Below, piece by piece: positions 10,768 through 25,700 of a stretch of DNA of 64,000 bases. Position numbers and translations under genes: made by a program. Under the pieces are notes generated by a model, which saw only the letters and a program-made list of their open reading frames with translations, was not told the origin of the DNA and searched no databases. Origin of the DNA: Parapristionchus giblindavisi (lineage: Eukaryota > Nematoda > Chromadorea > Rhabditida > Diplogasteridae); contig CALSFV010000028.1 in assembly GCA_943737045.1 (NCBI GenBank), forward strand, positions 496,001 to 560,000, given 5' to 3'. Position 1 is the first letter of the stretch, and each line of letters opens with the position of its first letter.

Positions 10768-13700
10768 ATGAAGCGACCGTTGATAGCTATTGTTATTTTA
10801 CTGTTACCCTGTCTGCAATGTGCGCCGATTCCATTCCTGCCGTCAGGTTTGATCTTTGATCTTTGATGGGTTAAATTTTGTCCTTTGATATGATAGCAAG
10901 TTCTCAATATCTGTTTGCATCGAGTCTATCCCGGATTTATTTATTCATCGCGCCAGACTCACTTATATCAAAGATGTTAGCTTTGATAACACTTTGTTAT
11001 GTCATGATAACCCATCTGAGACAACAAGAATAAATTTGCTTAAAATGCATATTGTAAAATGTGAAAGGTAAACTTTGATGATTGATATTATAAATAGGTT
11101 GCCTGCAAGGGGATCCATAGAATATTTATTGTTTTCCTGTGGTACATGTGCACCCGTGCTATTGTAATTGCATGAATCTGTATTAGCAAACACCTTATAT
11201 TTATGTATGTTGAAGTCACTCTTGGAGGGACCGTCTAACTTCCTCTTTTTTTCCACGAAATACCTACTAGAAATCGTGCAAGGAAACCCCTTGAAGGTTC
11301 AATCACGGATAGATAGAACTGTTAGGCATCCCAAAAGCAAATTTAAACGTTTTAAAACACTTAATATAATTATAGAGCAAAATTGCTATGAATTATACAA
11401 AACGATAGATTCATTTACTCATTTTTAAACAAATATAGCCTGGTTTCTTTCAGAACCAATGGCAGTGAACAAACAGTCCGGAAATGACGTCAAATCTGCG
11501 ATTCCCGGACTAGCCTCACTCGGCTACGGAGATGTACACAAAACGATCAGCAGATACACCCCAGGTCTTTATTAGTATTTATTTGATTTTATTTTACTTT
11601 TATAAGTGTTGATGATCATGACTAGCCTAGCAGTGATCTCATGCAGGACGCCTTGAATAACGAGATGTATCCTTTTAATTTTTACCTTTTACAGGTCTTT
11701 TGGTTACCTAAAACATTGATCTAATGGCAAATTTGTATGTATGTAATCCAGGGCTGGTCCCATTTCGTATATCAATTGATGAGATTACTAAATAATCAAT
11801 AAATCGATAGTCTATGATCCATTGTCTATCCTCTGTTCCAATCAACTTCCTTAGAAAGTCTTAGTTGCCCTATCCTCGCAGGATATCTCTTTCTCTTTTA
11901 TGTCTTGTGACGCAATCAAAGAGATCCTTATCTCAAACTTTGATCATCATGCGAATTGAAATTTATTTGGCACTAAAATTTTGTCTCTCGAATTTTTGAA
12001 CTTTCCCGTTCGGAAAGTTGCGCATTGAAATTATGGACCTGTGAAATTGCGAATTGGGATGTTTTTAGCATATCTAGCCAACTGGTGAACTAACATCGTC
12101 TATACATCTATTTTCTTTTACTTATCTCAATCGTGAAACATATTCAATTCGTGTCTCTCCATTCTTATGTGTTCGAATTTTCAATTAGCACTGTCTTATT
12201 TGCACATATTTCCCGGTCCTGGGGTCAATTAGACAGAATACTTGCTTGTAGTAATAATAATACTTCGTTATGCTGGTACGTAATGTGTATTTAATGTTAG
12301 GAGATGTACAAGAAAATGCATTGAATACATAACGGTGTAGCGGACACCACAGTATTCTGGTTCAAGCCATTTTGTTTCCATAGCGAGACAAGCGAAAGAC
12401 GATTGCATTTGAGAGATGTTGAGCGGTCGTTTTTGCTTTTACAGCCTATAGAACATTGTGACACCCACAGAAAAATCCCTTATCTATGAGAGAGTAATTC
12501 ACTTGTAAAGTGTCTTTAGTTAGTTCTTCCCATATAGATCAGTGAATTCGACCTGTTAACTAACTTATGTAAAAGGGGATGATTCCCTTACCCAGGACGG
12601 TAAAATTTCGTAAACAGACGTTACGAGGTAATTTTTTCACTGTGTGGTCATGAAATCATGCATGATCCTTGCTCTCTGTTGAACTTTGAACTTTATTCTC
12701 TGATCTTCATCCTCGCATTGATAAATCTCCGAATCATTTACCATAAAACATTCGCTATAGATCATCTCGTCTCATCTCGTGATCGAAGCAAACATCTCCC
12801 ATTAGGTCATTAGGCAGGGAAAGCTTGTTTGAGCCCCTATTCTCGTCCGCGCAAAACATCCTCCATTTTGGGAACTTGTCTCCCGAGAGCGGGATTAACT
12901 CACAAGCCCAGTGCAATCGGTGCATCCTTATAATTTTGTGGAGACTATTTGCTTGACTGAGCACTGGCGTAGCTTTAAAGGCACACCCACGTTAATTTGA
13001 CTCATCCGCATTGGAAATAATCTCTCGCATGAGAAGAACTGAAGTATTAGCGTGAGATCTTTAAAGTCTTCCATACTTTCATTTGACGATAGAAGTAGAT
13101 GAAACCAACGAAAACGTTCCGTCTATGTATAATAGGTCCGAAGAAGAGATTACGTCTTCCGGACAAAATTGCCCTTGAATTCATCACTGTGCCTTGAATT
13201 ACGGGATTTACATATTTTTTAAAATTTATCACTGGCCAATGGCATTCCAGATAAAATCAAGTTCGATAGCTCCGTCAATTATCCTTCTCTGGCGTATATG
13301 TGGGACAGCACACGCGGGTCATACGTAACAGAGCGATGATCCAATCCGTGGGATAAAACGAGAAATGGCACTCTTTGATAATAGCCGAGAGGGAATGGGA
13401 GTGAGAGAGATAGAGATAGAGTCAGTGAAGGAAAAGGAGAGCGGAAAAGTGAGAAGAGTGTGGGAGGATGGATAGACAAGAGAGAACAGGGTTTTCATGC
13501 GATTGTGACAAGAATAACAAAGAATTAATCCGGGAGGGCTTGAATTTGTTTTTTTTTCTCACTCTCTCTCACTGCAGTGATCGCCCGCAGGACTGCGAGC
13601 GAACTCTCTCAAAAATACACAGCAGATATAATAATACTCTCTCGCTCGTGCTGGTATGGGACCTAAGCACGCCCAGACAAATCAGTCGTTTAGTGGCAAC

Positions 13701-16700
13701 CATTTCCTCTCCTATGGTTATGTGCTTGATAAAGGTCGCTAAACTGTAAAACTCTCGCTCGTGATTGTAACGTGGTTGTATTGTAACTAACAATAAGTTA
13801 GCTCACATACTCTGGTATTTTTTAAACTAGTAGTTTACTTATATTTCCCGCTAGCCGAAGAATTGAAAGTCTACGGCTAGTCAAACGTAAGTTAACTAGA
13901 AGTGGTGTATAATACGGTAATGCATTTCGTCAAATGGTCTTACACTTGTAGTAAACTAACAGCAAACTGCTAGTCTGTGACGTGACGTCAGTAAACTACA
14001 AGTTAGGAAATACCAGAGTATGGGAACGTTTCTCTAATTGTCGCGTCTTAGATATCCTTTGATTGAAATATGAGAAAGATAGCCGTCGGCGCTCCATATG
14101 AATGCAATTGTCAATGTTTTAGATGGTTCCCCACACGACTACTACCGTAACACCGTCTACAATCCGGATGACCGACCGAATCTCGGATATATGGACAGGG
14201 AAACATCAGCAGGCAGAAGGTTTTCAAGTTTGATTTTGTTTGAGTTTATCATTTCCTGAATCAGATCAAAGGGGATAGTGAGAGATCCTGCCTTTTTCGT
14301 TAAAGTCACACCCCAATCTAAGTTTACTCTCCGCATTGGCAATACTCTCTCGTAGACAAAGAATGCGAGAGAGTGTGGCTAGAGCGGAAAGTTTCAAATT
14401 TGCTTAGGGTGTCGCTTTAAAACGCGCTCTCTGTAAGGGCGGCAGAGGGAGGGCACAATGTTTCAAAATTGTCCTAGGCAGAGGGAGGGCACAATGTTTC
14501 AAAATTGTCCTAGACCGTTCATATTTGGTGGTTAGAGTCCCTAGGGGTGGGATACACTTCAGCCAAAAAATTGGCACGAATTATCGATTTTTGATCTACC
14601 AAAAGTGAAAAATTCAAAATGATTTTTTCCAATTGTGTCATATATCATTCGAAAGAGCGTTGAAAGTTATGTAAAACTGACAAGTTTCAAAAGATTTGGT
14701 TCAATAGTTTTTGAGAAAAATCCGATTTTCCGAAAAAAGGCCAAATTTTTTTCCTTTCGTTAAATAGCAGACTACTTTCCCATCATTTCTTGTCTCTGGG
14801 CATTTGATATCTTATGTAAAAATGGATGTGCTATCCGAATGGCCCATCCATTTATATTGGCAAAAACTAGCTCATTTTTAGCGTTACAATCCTCGACGCG
14901 GGTTCGAATCCCCCTCGGGCGAAAATTTTTGCAAACTTTTTTTAGTTCCATTTTGGCTTCTAATCGACTTTTTTCGTTCCTTGGACTTTTTAAATGTTCT
15001 TCTGATCGCAATATCTAAAATGTAATGTTCTGAAGGTGTAAGTTGCTTTTTGTAAACTTTTTTTATCAATGGATACATTCGGTACATCAAGCACATTCGT
15101 CGTCATCATTTCAATGATCTTCCTCAAGAGAATTAACATCTCCATCCATCAATTCAATCGTTTCTTCTATGTTGAAAATTTCATTCATGTTGTTTCTGAT
15201 AGAAGTGACCATAAGATCTGCATCAGATATCAACGCCTCTTCATCAATAGCATCAACATCGTTCGTATCCAACTCGATTAACAATTTCCTCCATTCTGTA
15301 TCGAAACATAGTTCATCGTTATCTTCATAGATTGTAGATCGTTTCGCTCTAATTCCATTTTGCCTTCTTTTTTTGTCAATATTAACGGATGCCATGGTTC
15401 TTGCAGATTTGATGCGGCTATAATATGAATTAATTTGACGAGCACTCAAGCGTTCTTCCGGCGAAAACATTCTGGAGCCATCCGGGTTTAGCGATTCTCG
15501 CAGTCTTTTCTCACCATCTTCAGCTGACACTTTTGTTCCCTTATTTTTTTGATTCTAGCTTTTTTTTTCTATTTTTTGTCTATTCTAGATTTCGAGCTTG
15601 ATTCGCTTGGCATCCTCAGCACTATTTCCACCAGGACGCTTCAATAATATTTATTAGAACTAAAAAACATGTCCGTCAAGATTATCTGTCTTTGATTGTC
15701 AATCATGTTTTATCATTATTGAAAACCATTTAAAAAGTCCAAGGAACGAAAAAAAGTCGATTAGAAGCCAAAATGGAACTAAAAAAAGTTTGCAAAAATT
15801 TTCGCCCGAGGCGGGATTCGAACCCGCGTCGAGGATTGTAACGCTAAAAATGAGCTAGTTTTTTGCCAATATGTCATGTTCCGGTATGGAGATGGTTAAA
15901 ATGAGTATGACATTCGGATAGCCCATCCATTTTTACATAAGATATCAAATGCCCAGAGACAAGAAATGATGGTTAAGTAGTCTGCTATTTAACGAAAGGA
16001 AAAAAATCTGGCCTTTTTTCGGAAAATCGGATTTTTCTCAAAAACTATTGAACCAAATCTTTTGAAACTTGTCAGTTTTACATAACTTTCAACGCTCTTT
16101 CGAATGATATATGACACGATTGGAAAAAATCATTTTGAATTTTTCACTTTTGGTAGATCAAAAATCGATAATTCGAGCCAATTTTTTGGCTGAAGTGTAT
16201 CCCACCCCTAGGGACTCTAACCACCAAATATGAACGGTCTAGGACAATTTTGAAACTTTGTGCCCTCCCCCTGTCACCACCCCTCCGCTGTTAGGGAGAG
16301 TGCGTTTTAACACACATCATTTTTAAATAAGGGCAAAACTGACAATCGCTTTGAATTGTTACAATTGTATAATGTAATAGATGTACAATTTTAACGTCAG
16401 CTGGGCAAAAATTGCGAGCCATGGGGGAGTTCAGACTTACAAGGGAACTATCCCAACTTAATGTGGCCATATGACATGGGAATACAGTACAGCCCGATCT
16501 CCTTTTGTACACGAGTAACACTGAGGCGCCCTGCGGCGCTCATTTGCGCTCATCATTTATTTCTGCGGGTTCTGAATACTTTTCGATTCTCAAAGTCTTA
16601 ATCATGAGTTTCCGTTATGAAAAGTTGTTTTAATGACTAAAGAAACTGAAACAAAATTTCTATTAATGAGAAAAAACAATTAAAAGGCAAATCACACTGG

Positions 16701-19700
16701 TCCGAAAATGTTTGGGTAGAGAAATTTTTGAACGACGCAAATCATACTGTATGTTTAGCGGGAATTTTAAATTTTTAATGTTTTTCGTTTTTACTCACAT
16801 TTCTTCGTTTTTTTCCTGTTTGGACGTTAGAGTGTCTTAGTCAAAATCTGCCAATAGCAAAATAGCGTTTAAGTTGTCCGTGTCATCCAGCCGCGACAGT
16901 GTAGCACAGACCTTCACTTGGCATTTTGCCAAGTAATTCAATTCGCGATAACAGTAGGGTTTTCACTTCGTTTTAGCTTATTATTTGGTGTTGTTCGATT
17001 GATTCTGTATTAAATCGATGCTCTTGCTGTTCTACTAGGTATTGGTAGTTGAACCAAGCCCATAATCAACTTAAAGTAGTAGTTAACTTAGTGTTGGCGC
17101 AGTTCGATGTAGTATTTCGTCTTTACTCTCTCAATTTCCTTTATTTTCTCGATGTACTATTTGATCGTGCGAATGTATTACTTCCTATTCTACTTAATGA
17201 TTATATTTTCACATTTCCATTGCAGTCCTAGGTGATGATGTCGTGGTGGCGTGAGGCAGTCGTTGTCACGGCGATGGCGTCTGCGATTGCCTCCTCTCGT
17301 TAGACCACGTCGACAGCATCATGTGCAAGCAGCAGCGCCTGCTCGAATAGCGAAGTGTGGTCGTCTTCTTCCTCATTAGAACGGCACAAAAGTTCGTGAA
17401 CAGCGAATATTTTCGATTTATTGATTTTAATTTTAAACCAATCCAGGGGTCTCGCTTCGCTCGCTAATCCGACATCAGCACAACAAGTTAGAGTGACCGG
17501 TACGGATTATGTAATTGATTAGTGATTCATATTAAGTGATTTTGATTCTGACACTAGTGTGAGGGAGAGATCTGGCTTAAAGGCACACCCCAAGCTAATT
17601 CGACTCTCCGCTTTGGCAACATTATCCCTCAGACAAAGAAAAAGTGTGACCAGAGCGCAGGGTCAAATTAGCTAGGGGTACGCCTTTAAAGAAAACGAAT
17701 TTAACTGAATAATCGATTGATTTGTATCGATTGGATTTATAGTCTATTTATGATGTTTCTACAGGTGTGATGTCACTAACGAACTCTCGTTATCTTCTCG
17801 CCCTCGTGATTGCACTGGGAATGGGTGTCACTGCCGCCCTCTTCCTCACAAGTGGTCGGCGGACTGCCTCAGGCTCTTGCACCGAAGAGGTACGGTAGGC
17901 TGACCTGGAATACGGTACCTATGGGCATTCTTATTGATTCTGTAGTGTGAATGATGATTGAGTTACTGTTCTATAGCAGTATTTACAGTACTGTAGAGTA
18001 CATGGGAGATGATTGTATTGCGTTCAGTGTGTCATTCTCACCATCGACTCCTCGTCTGCTTCCTCTTCCTATGATGATCTGGTTCGCATCGGAGACGCTG
18101 CCAGTGGACAGTATGACAAGATCCTTGTGGGTACGGTAACATTCTGATATTGATTTAATACGTTAGCTATGGTAGATACGGTAGCATCCGTAACAAAGAC
18201 ATTGATTGAGGCGATATTCTCAATTGCTTGTTGATGTAGAACAGCTTTGGTATATCGACCCTACAGTATCCTCACTCTATCACTACAATTATCGATTGTT
18301 GTAGATGATTACAATCCGGTCGTGTCTTTCGTCAAATTCTCACCCAATTGAAAGTACATACTGGCGGCCTCTCTGTACATTACACTCAAGAAATAGGACT
18401 TCAATAAGGTATATTCTCTACTCGCTAACGAGTTCTTTGTCATTCATCAATATTTTATTTATAAAAGTCACATATTTATCGCAAACTGTTCTCTGTTGAT
18501 ATTGGTTACAACGAATCAAATTTTTATCGAATATTTATTGATTATCGCTGTGTTCATCTATTGAACGGTGATTATCAGGGCCTGAAAATGTACACTGGTA
18601 ACACGAATACAAAGTGCTCTACATATTCGTCAACTTATCTGTTTACTGTAGGTATAGGGATTAATGTTGGTATAGAGATTACTGTAGGTATAGGGGGTTA
18701 CTGTAGGTATAGAGAGTAGAAGGCTAATTTATGAAATTTAAGGGATTCTTTAGCGTTGTTAATGTATAAGTCTGCATAGTATTTAATTTAAAATTGCTTA
18801 TTATATTTGTCGATAATATCTCTGAAATTCACTATTTCCAGATCTATCAGTTGGCTGCGATTCACGAGGCGACGCCCGAAGCGATTGTAGAGAAGATAAA
18901 CAGCTGGAATACGGTGAAGGTTGGTACAGAATTATGAATTATGGTAACGAATTATGACCATACGTGGGTAGCATTGCCGCCAACCCAATGACAGTAACTA
19001 AGAGGCTCCTGCCGGAGAAAAAAAGTATCTGAGTGATGATAAGCAGTAAAACATCTAATTTCTCCCAGCGCGAAAGTTGGCTACGGTATATCTGAGGCCA
19101 TATGCATGAACGCCGGCAAACCGTTTGCCCGACTAACGTGACGTCAAAAGCGTAGGCGGAGGATTTTCGACAAACGCCTCCGCCTACGGTTGTGACGTCA
19201 CGTTTGTCGGTCAAACGGTTTTCCGGCGTTCATGCATACGGCCTCTGGGCGCTCGCCACACAAACGCTTGTGACTAGACCTATCATCGAGTTTTACGATT
19301 TCGGATACATGCCGAGATGGCTTAGTGGTTAGAACTTACTTTTGTTATAGCGAGGATATCTTATTAATTGGTTGTCGATGTGATTATGGATACGTTAATT
19401 TCAGATGTACGAGATCTTGAGTGCGGACGAGGAGTACGTTCAATCGATAGTGAGAGCGACGATGGATGATGTGGTGCGAGCAGTAATGTTCATGTGAGGG
19501 TTACGGTAGCCCAAGGTCCTTGTAGACTTTTCAGCTTTTTATACCGTAGGAGTCGATTGTTATTGATTGATTGTTTGTCTTTCCATTTTTTACATTGGAT
19601 AAATATTTGATAATTATCATTGTTGGCACGACAACCACAAAATTTTGGTTGATATGATTTCAATAATTTGGTTATTATAATTTAATTACGTTTGTAAAAT

Positions 19701-22700
19701 GAGGCAACGATAGAGATTAATATAAAATAAATCGATGGAAATAGAAGAAAGAATGCACTCTCACTTTGTCTTTCAGTGTTCCCATTTTTTGTAGCCACGA
19801 ATTTATTTCAATAGTTCGCATCCTACTCCCTTCACATATACGATATGAAAATAATGCAATATAATCATAGGTGGGCACGCTTGGGGAAAGGCTGTGCGCA
19901 AACTGGGGAATTGTAAGGCAAAGCTATGCGCATGGCCATTTTTTGCATATTTGAGTGAAAATTTTCCAATTTTTGCGAGGCACAGCTATGCGCAAGGCCC
20001 CGCAAGGGAAGGTAAGGCTGTGTGCAAAAGAATTCGTTTTCACGCGCTCACCTATGAATATAATCAAAGTTCTAGCGCGAAAGTGCCTTTCATATGAGTT
20101 CTGTCAAAAGTGTATATGTAGTCTCATTAAAGTGCTCGGCGCACCCCAGACGGATTTTGTGCAGTCATTGCTTAATTTAGAAGTTAAGGCTTTACTTAAG
20201 CCGTTAAGTCTTAAGTTAAGTGATAAGGAATAAGTTCAGTTCAGGTAAGTAAACAAAGATCAATTAAGGGTTGCTATCGAAAATTAAGGTGATAAGACGT
20301 TTCAAAAATTTCACTTCAGAAAGTGCTATTTGAGAAAATCCTCTTCAGAAAAGGACGTTTCAGAATTTTCCACTTCAGATATGATTTTCCAGAAAAGGAC
20401 GTTTCATAAATTGGCACTTCAGAAATTCCAACTCAGAAAAGGACGTTTCAGAAATTTTTTTTCAGAAATATTAACTCAGAAAAGGACGTTTCAGAAAATA
20501 AATTAAATTAAATTTACAGTAGCAGCCAAAAGTATTCGCCTATTATTTTGAAAAATCATAACTTTTGACTCAGATGAGCAATCGGGCTCATGTTTTGGCA
20601 GGATACTATAGTACTCTTGGGCATCATATCCTACTCCCGTTGTTATGATTCGTCGTCGTAGTATAGTGTAGCGATCCTGGAACCCCTCTATACTTACGCA
20701 GCGATAATTATTTCCTCAGTGGGATTTTTCTGTGACTTGGTGTTAACAGTGTATGAACAACATTTACTGAGGGGTAGAATCCGCTATGCGATCCTTTCGG
20801 GTTAATTCATTCCTCTGAGAAAATCGAAATTTCCGACACCCCTGAATTTGGGCATAAATGTCGTAACTTTGTGCTCAGTTTTCCTGTAGGCTCAAAACTT
20901 TGCAGAGATAATTGTACATGAGTGATACAAAACCTGGCCGAGTATGAGCTCGATCGGTTGAATTTTGTGAACTTTCGAAAATATATTTTACACATTTTTT
21001 GAGATATAGGAAGTATCTGCTCATATCAATTTCCATTCTGTTCAACAGCCAGATGTCTTCAATATATAGTAGATGACAGGTTACTTTTGTTTCGAAAAAT
21101 TTCGAGCTCTTCGAAAGAAGTTATAAGTGGAGAAAGGAGGTCGAAATTTGTTAGAATTTTTTTCACGATTTTTTCGAAATTCTCAGAATTTGTTCGATAA
21201 GGCTGAGACTTTGCCATAACAATTATCATGATGATAGAATATGATAACTGTAATATTATCGCTAGCGATGCTCTTTTGGTCCCACAAAAAATCATTTAAA
21301 TTTCTGAATGGCCTGAAAAATTCGTACCCTTTCAAATTTCGACCTCCTTTCTCCACTTATAACTTCATTCGAAGAACTCGAATTTTTTCGAAACAATAGT
21401 AACTTGTCGTCTACTATATATTGAAGACATCTGGCTGTTGAACAGAATGGAAATTGATATGAGCAGGTACTTCCTATATCTCAAAAAATGTGAAAAATTA
21501 ATTTTCGAAATTTCTAAAAAATGAACCGATCGGGCTCATACTCGGCCACGTTTCATATCACTCATGTACTATTATCTCTACAAAGTTTTGAGCCTACAGC
21601 GAAGCTGAACACAAAGTTATGACATTTTTGCCCAAATTCAGAGGTGTCGGAAATTTCGATTTTCTTAGAGGAATGAATTAACCCGAAAGGATCGCATAGC
21701 GGATTCTACCCCTCAGTAAATGTTGTTCATACACTGTTAACACCAAGTCACAGAAAAATCCCACTGAGGAAATAATTATCGCTGCGTAAGTATAGAGCGG
21801 TTCCAGGATCGCTACACTATACTACGACGACGAATCATAACAACGGGAGTAGGATATGATGCCCACAAGTACTATAGTATCCTTACAAAACATGAGCCCG
21901 ATTGCTCATCTGAGTCAAAAGTTATGATTTTTCAAAATAATAGGCGAATACTTTTGGCTGCTACTGTAGATGTATACATACTATAGTAACATTCAATTAC
22001 AACGGGAAAATTTTCTGAAACGTCCTTTTCTGAGTTGATATTTCTGAAAAAAAATTTCTGAAACGTCCTTTTCTGAAAATTAGTTTCTGAAGTGTCCTTT
22101 TCCGAAGTGAAATTTCTGAAACGTCTTATCACCGAAAATTAAGTTAAGTGAAGATTAAATAAGGCAAGTTAACATTACACTCGAACATTTAAAATTGATG
22201 AATCACCCTTGTGGTGTACGATACATTTATTTATTTATTTATAAATCAATAAACATTAGTTCCATACCTCATGCTACAGATTACTGTAACACAACATAGC
22301 ACCGATTACGGTAGCACCTCACAACATAAATCACCGATCGTGGTACGACCGATAAAGGTAACATCACAAAATGTTTACCAAGGATAAGAAATATGATTGT
22401 GAACTACTGTAACCTACCGTAACCCGGTTTGACTTGTCAGAAAAATTCGATATATACGAAATTTAAGTATACGTTGTCGGAATAAGCAGTGTGCGGAAAG
22501 ATTATTGTGAGATATCGTAAAACTACCGTAATCCACCGTAAAGCATCATGACAAACACACAACCCCGCGCGTGCTAGCCAGAATAATTGCTCCTAAGGTA
22601 ATTAAATTATAATAACCAAATTATTGAAATCATATCAACCAAAATTTTGTGGTTGTCGTGCCAACAATGATAATTATCAAATATTTATCCAATGTAAAAA

Positions 22701-25700
22701 ATGGAAAGACAAACAATCAATCAATAACAATCGACTCCTACGGTATAAAAAGCTGAAAAGTCTACAAGGACCTTGGGCTACCGTAACCCTCACATGAACA
22801 TTACTGCTCGCACCACATCATCCATCGTCGCTCTCACTATCGATTGAACGTACTCCTCGTCCGCACTCAAGATCTCGTACATCTGAAATTAACGTATCCA
22901 TAATCACATCGACAACCAATTAATAAGATATCCTCGCTATAACAAAAGTAAGTTCTAACCACTAAGCCATCTCGGCATGTATCCGAAATCGTAAAACTCG
23001 ATGATAGGTCTAGTCACAAGCGTTTGTGTGGCGAGCGCCCAGAGGCCGTATGCATGAACGCCGGAAAACCGTTTGACCGACAAACGTGACGTCACAACCG
23101 TAGGCGGAGGCGTTTGTCGAAAATCCTCCGCCTACGCTTTTGACGTCACGTTAGTCGGGCAAACGGTTTGCCGGCGTTCATGCATATGGCCTCAGATATA
23201 CCGTAGCCAACTTTCGCGCTGGGAGAAATTAGATGTTTTAGTGCTTATCATCACTCAGATACTTTTTTTCTCCGGCAGGAGCCTCTTAGTTACTGTCATT
23301 GGGTTGGCGGCAATGCTACCCACGTATGGTCATAATTCGTTACCATAATTCATAATTCTGTACCAACCTTCACCGTATTCCAGCTGTTTATCTTCTCTAC
23401 AATCGCTTCGGGCGTCGCCTCGTGAATCGCAGCCAACTGATAGATCTGGAAATAGTGAATTTCAGAGATATTATCGACAAATATAATAAGCAATTTTAAA
23501 TTAAATACTATGCAGACTTATACATTAACAACGCTAAAGAATCCCTTAAATTTCATAAATTAGCCTTCTACTCTCTATACCTACAGTAACCCCCTATACC
23601 TACAATAATCTCTATACCAACATTAATCCCTATACTTACAGTAATCTATAGACCTACAGTAATATCTATGCCTACAGTAATCTATATACCTACAGTAATC
23701 CGTATATCTACAGAAATCCCTATTCCTACAGTAATCTATATACCTACAGTAATCTCCATGCCTACAGTGATCTCTATACCAACCATACATGGGCGCCGAC
23801 ATGGGGGTGCCCCCTGTAAAACTAGGGCTTTGCGAAAATTTGTGGAATGTCCCCTGTACAAAATGACATTTAGGTGAATTTTTAGAAAAAAAGTGAAGGC
23901 CCCCTGTAAAATTAACCATTTTACGTTCGGATGCCCCCTGTTGAATAGAGCTCCAGGTACCCCGCCCATGTATGATACCAACAGTAATCTATAGACCTAC
24001 AGTAATATCTATGTCTACACTAGTCCCTATACCTACATTAATCCCTATATCTACAGAAATCCCTATACCTACAGTAATCCTTATACCTACAGCAATCCCT
24101 ATACCAACAATCGATAATTGTAGTGATGTGGTAGAGTGAGGATACTGTAGGGTCGATATACCAAAGCTGTTCTACATCAACAAGCAATTGAGAATATCGC
24201 CTCAATCAATGTCTTTGTTACGGATGCTACCGTATCTACCATAGCTAACGTATTAAATCAATATCAGAATGTTACCGTACCCACAAGGATCTTGTCATAC
24301 TGTCCACTGGCAGCGTCTCCGATGCGAACCAGATCATCATAGGAAGAGGAAGCAGACGAGGAGTCGATGGTGAGAATGACACACTGAACGCAATACAATC
24401 ATCTCCCATGTACTCTACAGTACTGTAAATACTGCTATAGAACAGTAACTCAATCATCATTCACACTACAGAATCAATAAGAATGCCCATAGGTACCGTA
24501 TTCCAGGTCAGCCTACCGTACCTCTTCGGTGCAAGAGCCTGAGGCAGTCCGCCGACCACTTGTGAGGAAGAGGGCGGCAGTGACACCCATTCCCAGTGCA
24601 ATCACGAGGGCGAGAAGATAACGAGAGTTCGTTAGTGACATCACACCTGTAGAAACATCATAAATAGACTATAAATCCAATCGATACAAATCAATCGATT
24701 ATTCAGTTAAATTCGTTTTCTTTAAAGGCGTACCCCTAGCTAATTTGACCCTGCGCTCTGGTCACACTTTTTCTTTGTCTGAGGGATAATGTTGCCAAAA
24801 CGGAGAGTCGAATTAGCTTGGGGTGTGCCTTTAAGCCAGATCTCTCCCTCACACTAGTGTCAGAATCAAAATCACTTAATATGAATCACTAATCAATTAC
24901 ATAATCCGTACCGGTCACTCTAACTTGTTGTGCTGATGTCGGATTAGCGAGCGAAGCGAGACCCCTGGATTGGTTTAAAATTAAAATCAATAAATCGAAA
25001 ATATTCGCTGTTCACGAACTTTTGTGCCGTTCTAATGAGGAAGAAGACGACCACACTTCGCTATTCGAGCAGGCGCTGCTGCTTGCACATGATGCTGTCG
25101 ACGTGGTCTAACGAGAGGAGGCAATCGCAGACGCCATCGCCGTGACAACGACTGCCTCACGCCACCACGACATCATCACCTAGGACTGCAATGGAAATGT
25201 GAAAATATAATCATTAAGTAGAATAGGAAGTAATACATTCGCACGATCAAATAGTACATCGAGAAAATAAAGGAAATTGAGAGAGTAAAGACGAAATACT
25301 ACATCGAACTGCGCCAACACTAAGTTAACTACTACTTTAAGTTGATTATGGGCTTGGTTCAACTACCAATACCTAGTAGAACAGCAAGAGCATCGATTTA
25401 ATACAGAATCAATCGAACAACACCAAATAATAAGCTAAAACGAAGTGAAAACCCTACTGTTATCGCGAATTGAATTACTTGGCAAAATGCCAAGTGAAGG
25501 TCTGTGCTACACTGTCGCGGCTGGATGACACGGACAACTTAAACGCTATTTTGCTATTGGCAGATTTTGACTAAGACACTCTAACGTCCAAACAGGAAAA
25601 AAACGAAGAAATGTGAGTAAAAACGAAAAACATTAAAAATTTAAAATTCCCGCTAAACATACAGTATGATTTGCGTCGTTCAAAAATTTCTCTACCCAAA

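Larger units (their letters stand above)
11565..14122. other. Intron 2 of the glycine-rich protein gene
   Basis: Holds a dispersed 70-bp motif (about 11628-11695), a degenerate TTAA MITE (12975-13064), a TA-flanked MITE (13810-14018) and low-complexity sequence. No further exon was seen. Confidence 0.55.
14417..16310. mobile_element. 1.9-kb TTAA-flanked palindromic transposon with central ORF
   Basis: Arms of roughly 600-650 bp match in inverted orientation: 14481-15060 against 15720-16271, and further out AACGCGCTCTC against its complement before TTAA. TTAA lies at both ends (14417-14420 and 16307-16310), as for piggyBac-type insertion. The left arm contains a short tandem duplication of GAGGGAGGGCACAATG. 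A unique centre (about 15065-15715) encodes a 139-residue ORF on the minus strand. Both arms carry a tRNA T-arm-like motif. It lies in intron 3 of the glycine-rich protein gene, left of the giant palindrome. Confidence 0.8.

Noticed and set aside
18939..19214. 91-residue ORF present in both arms (also 23073-23348)
   Set aside because: It overlaps a hairpin MITE and intron; duplicated only because the arms are palindromic.
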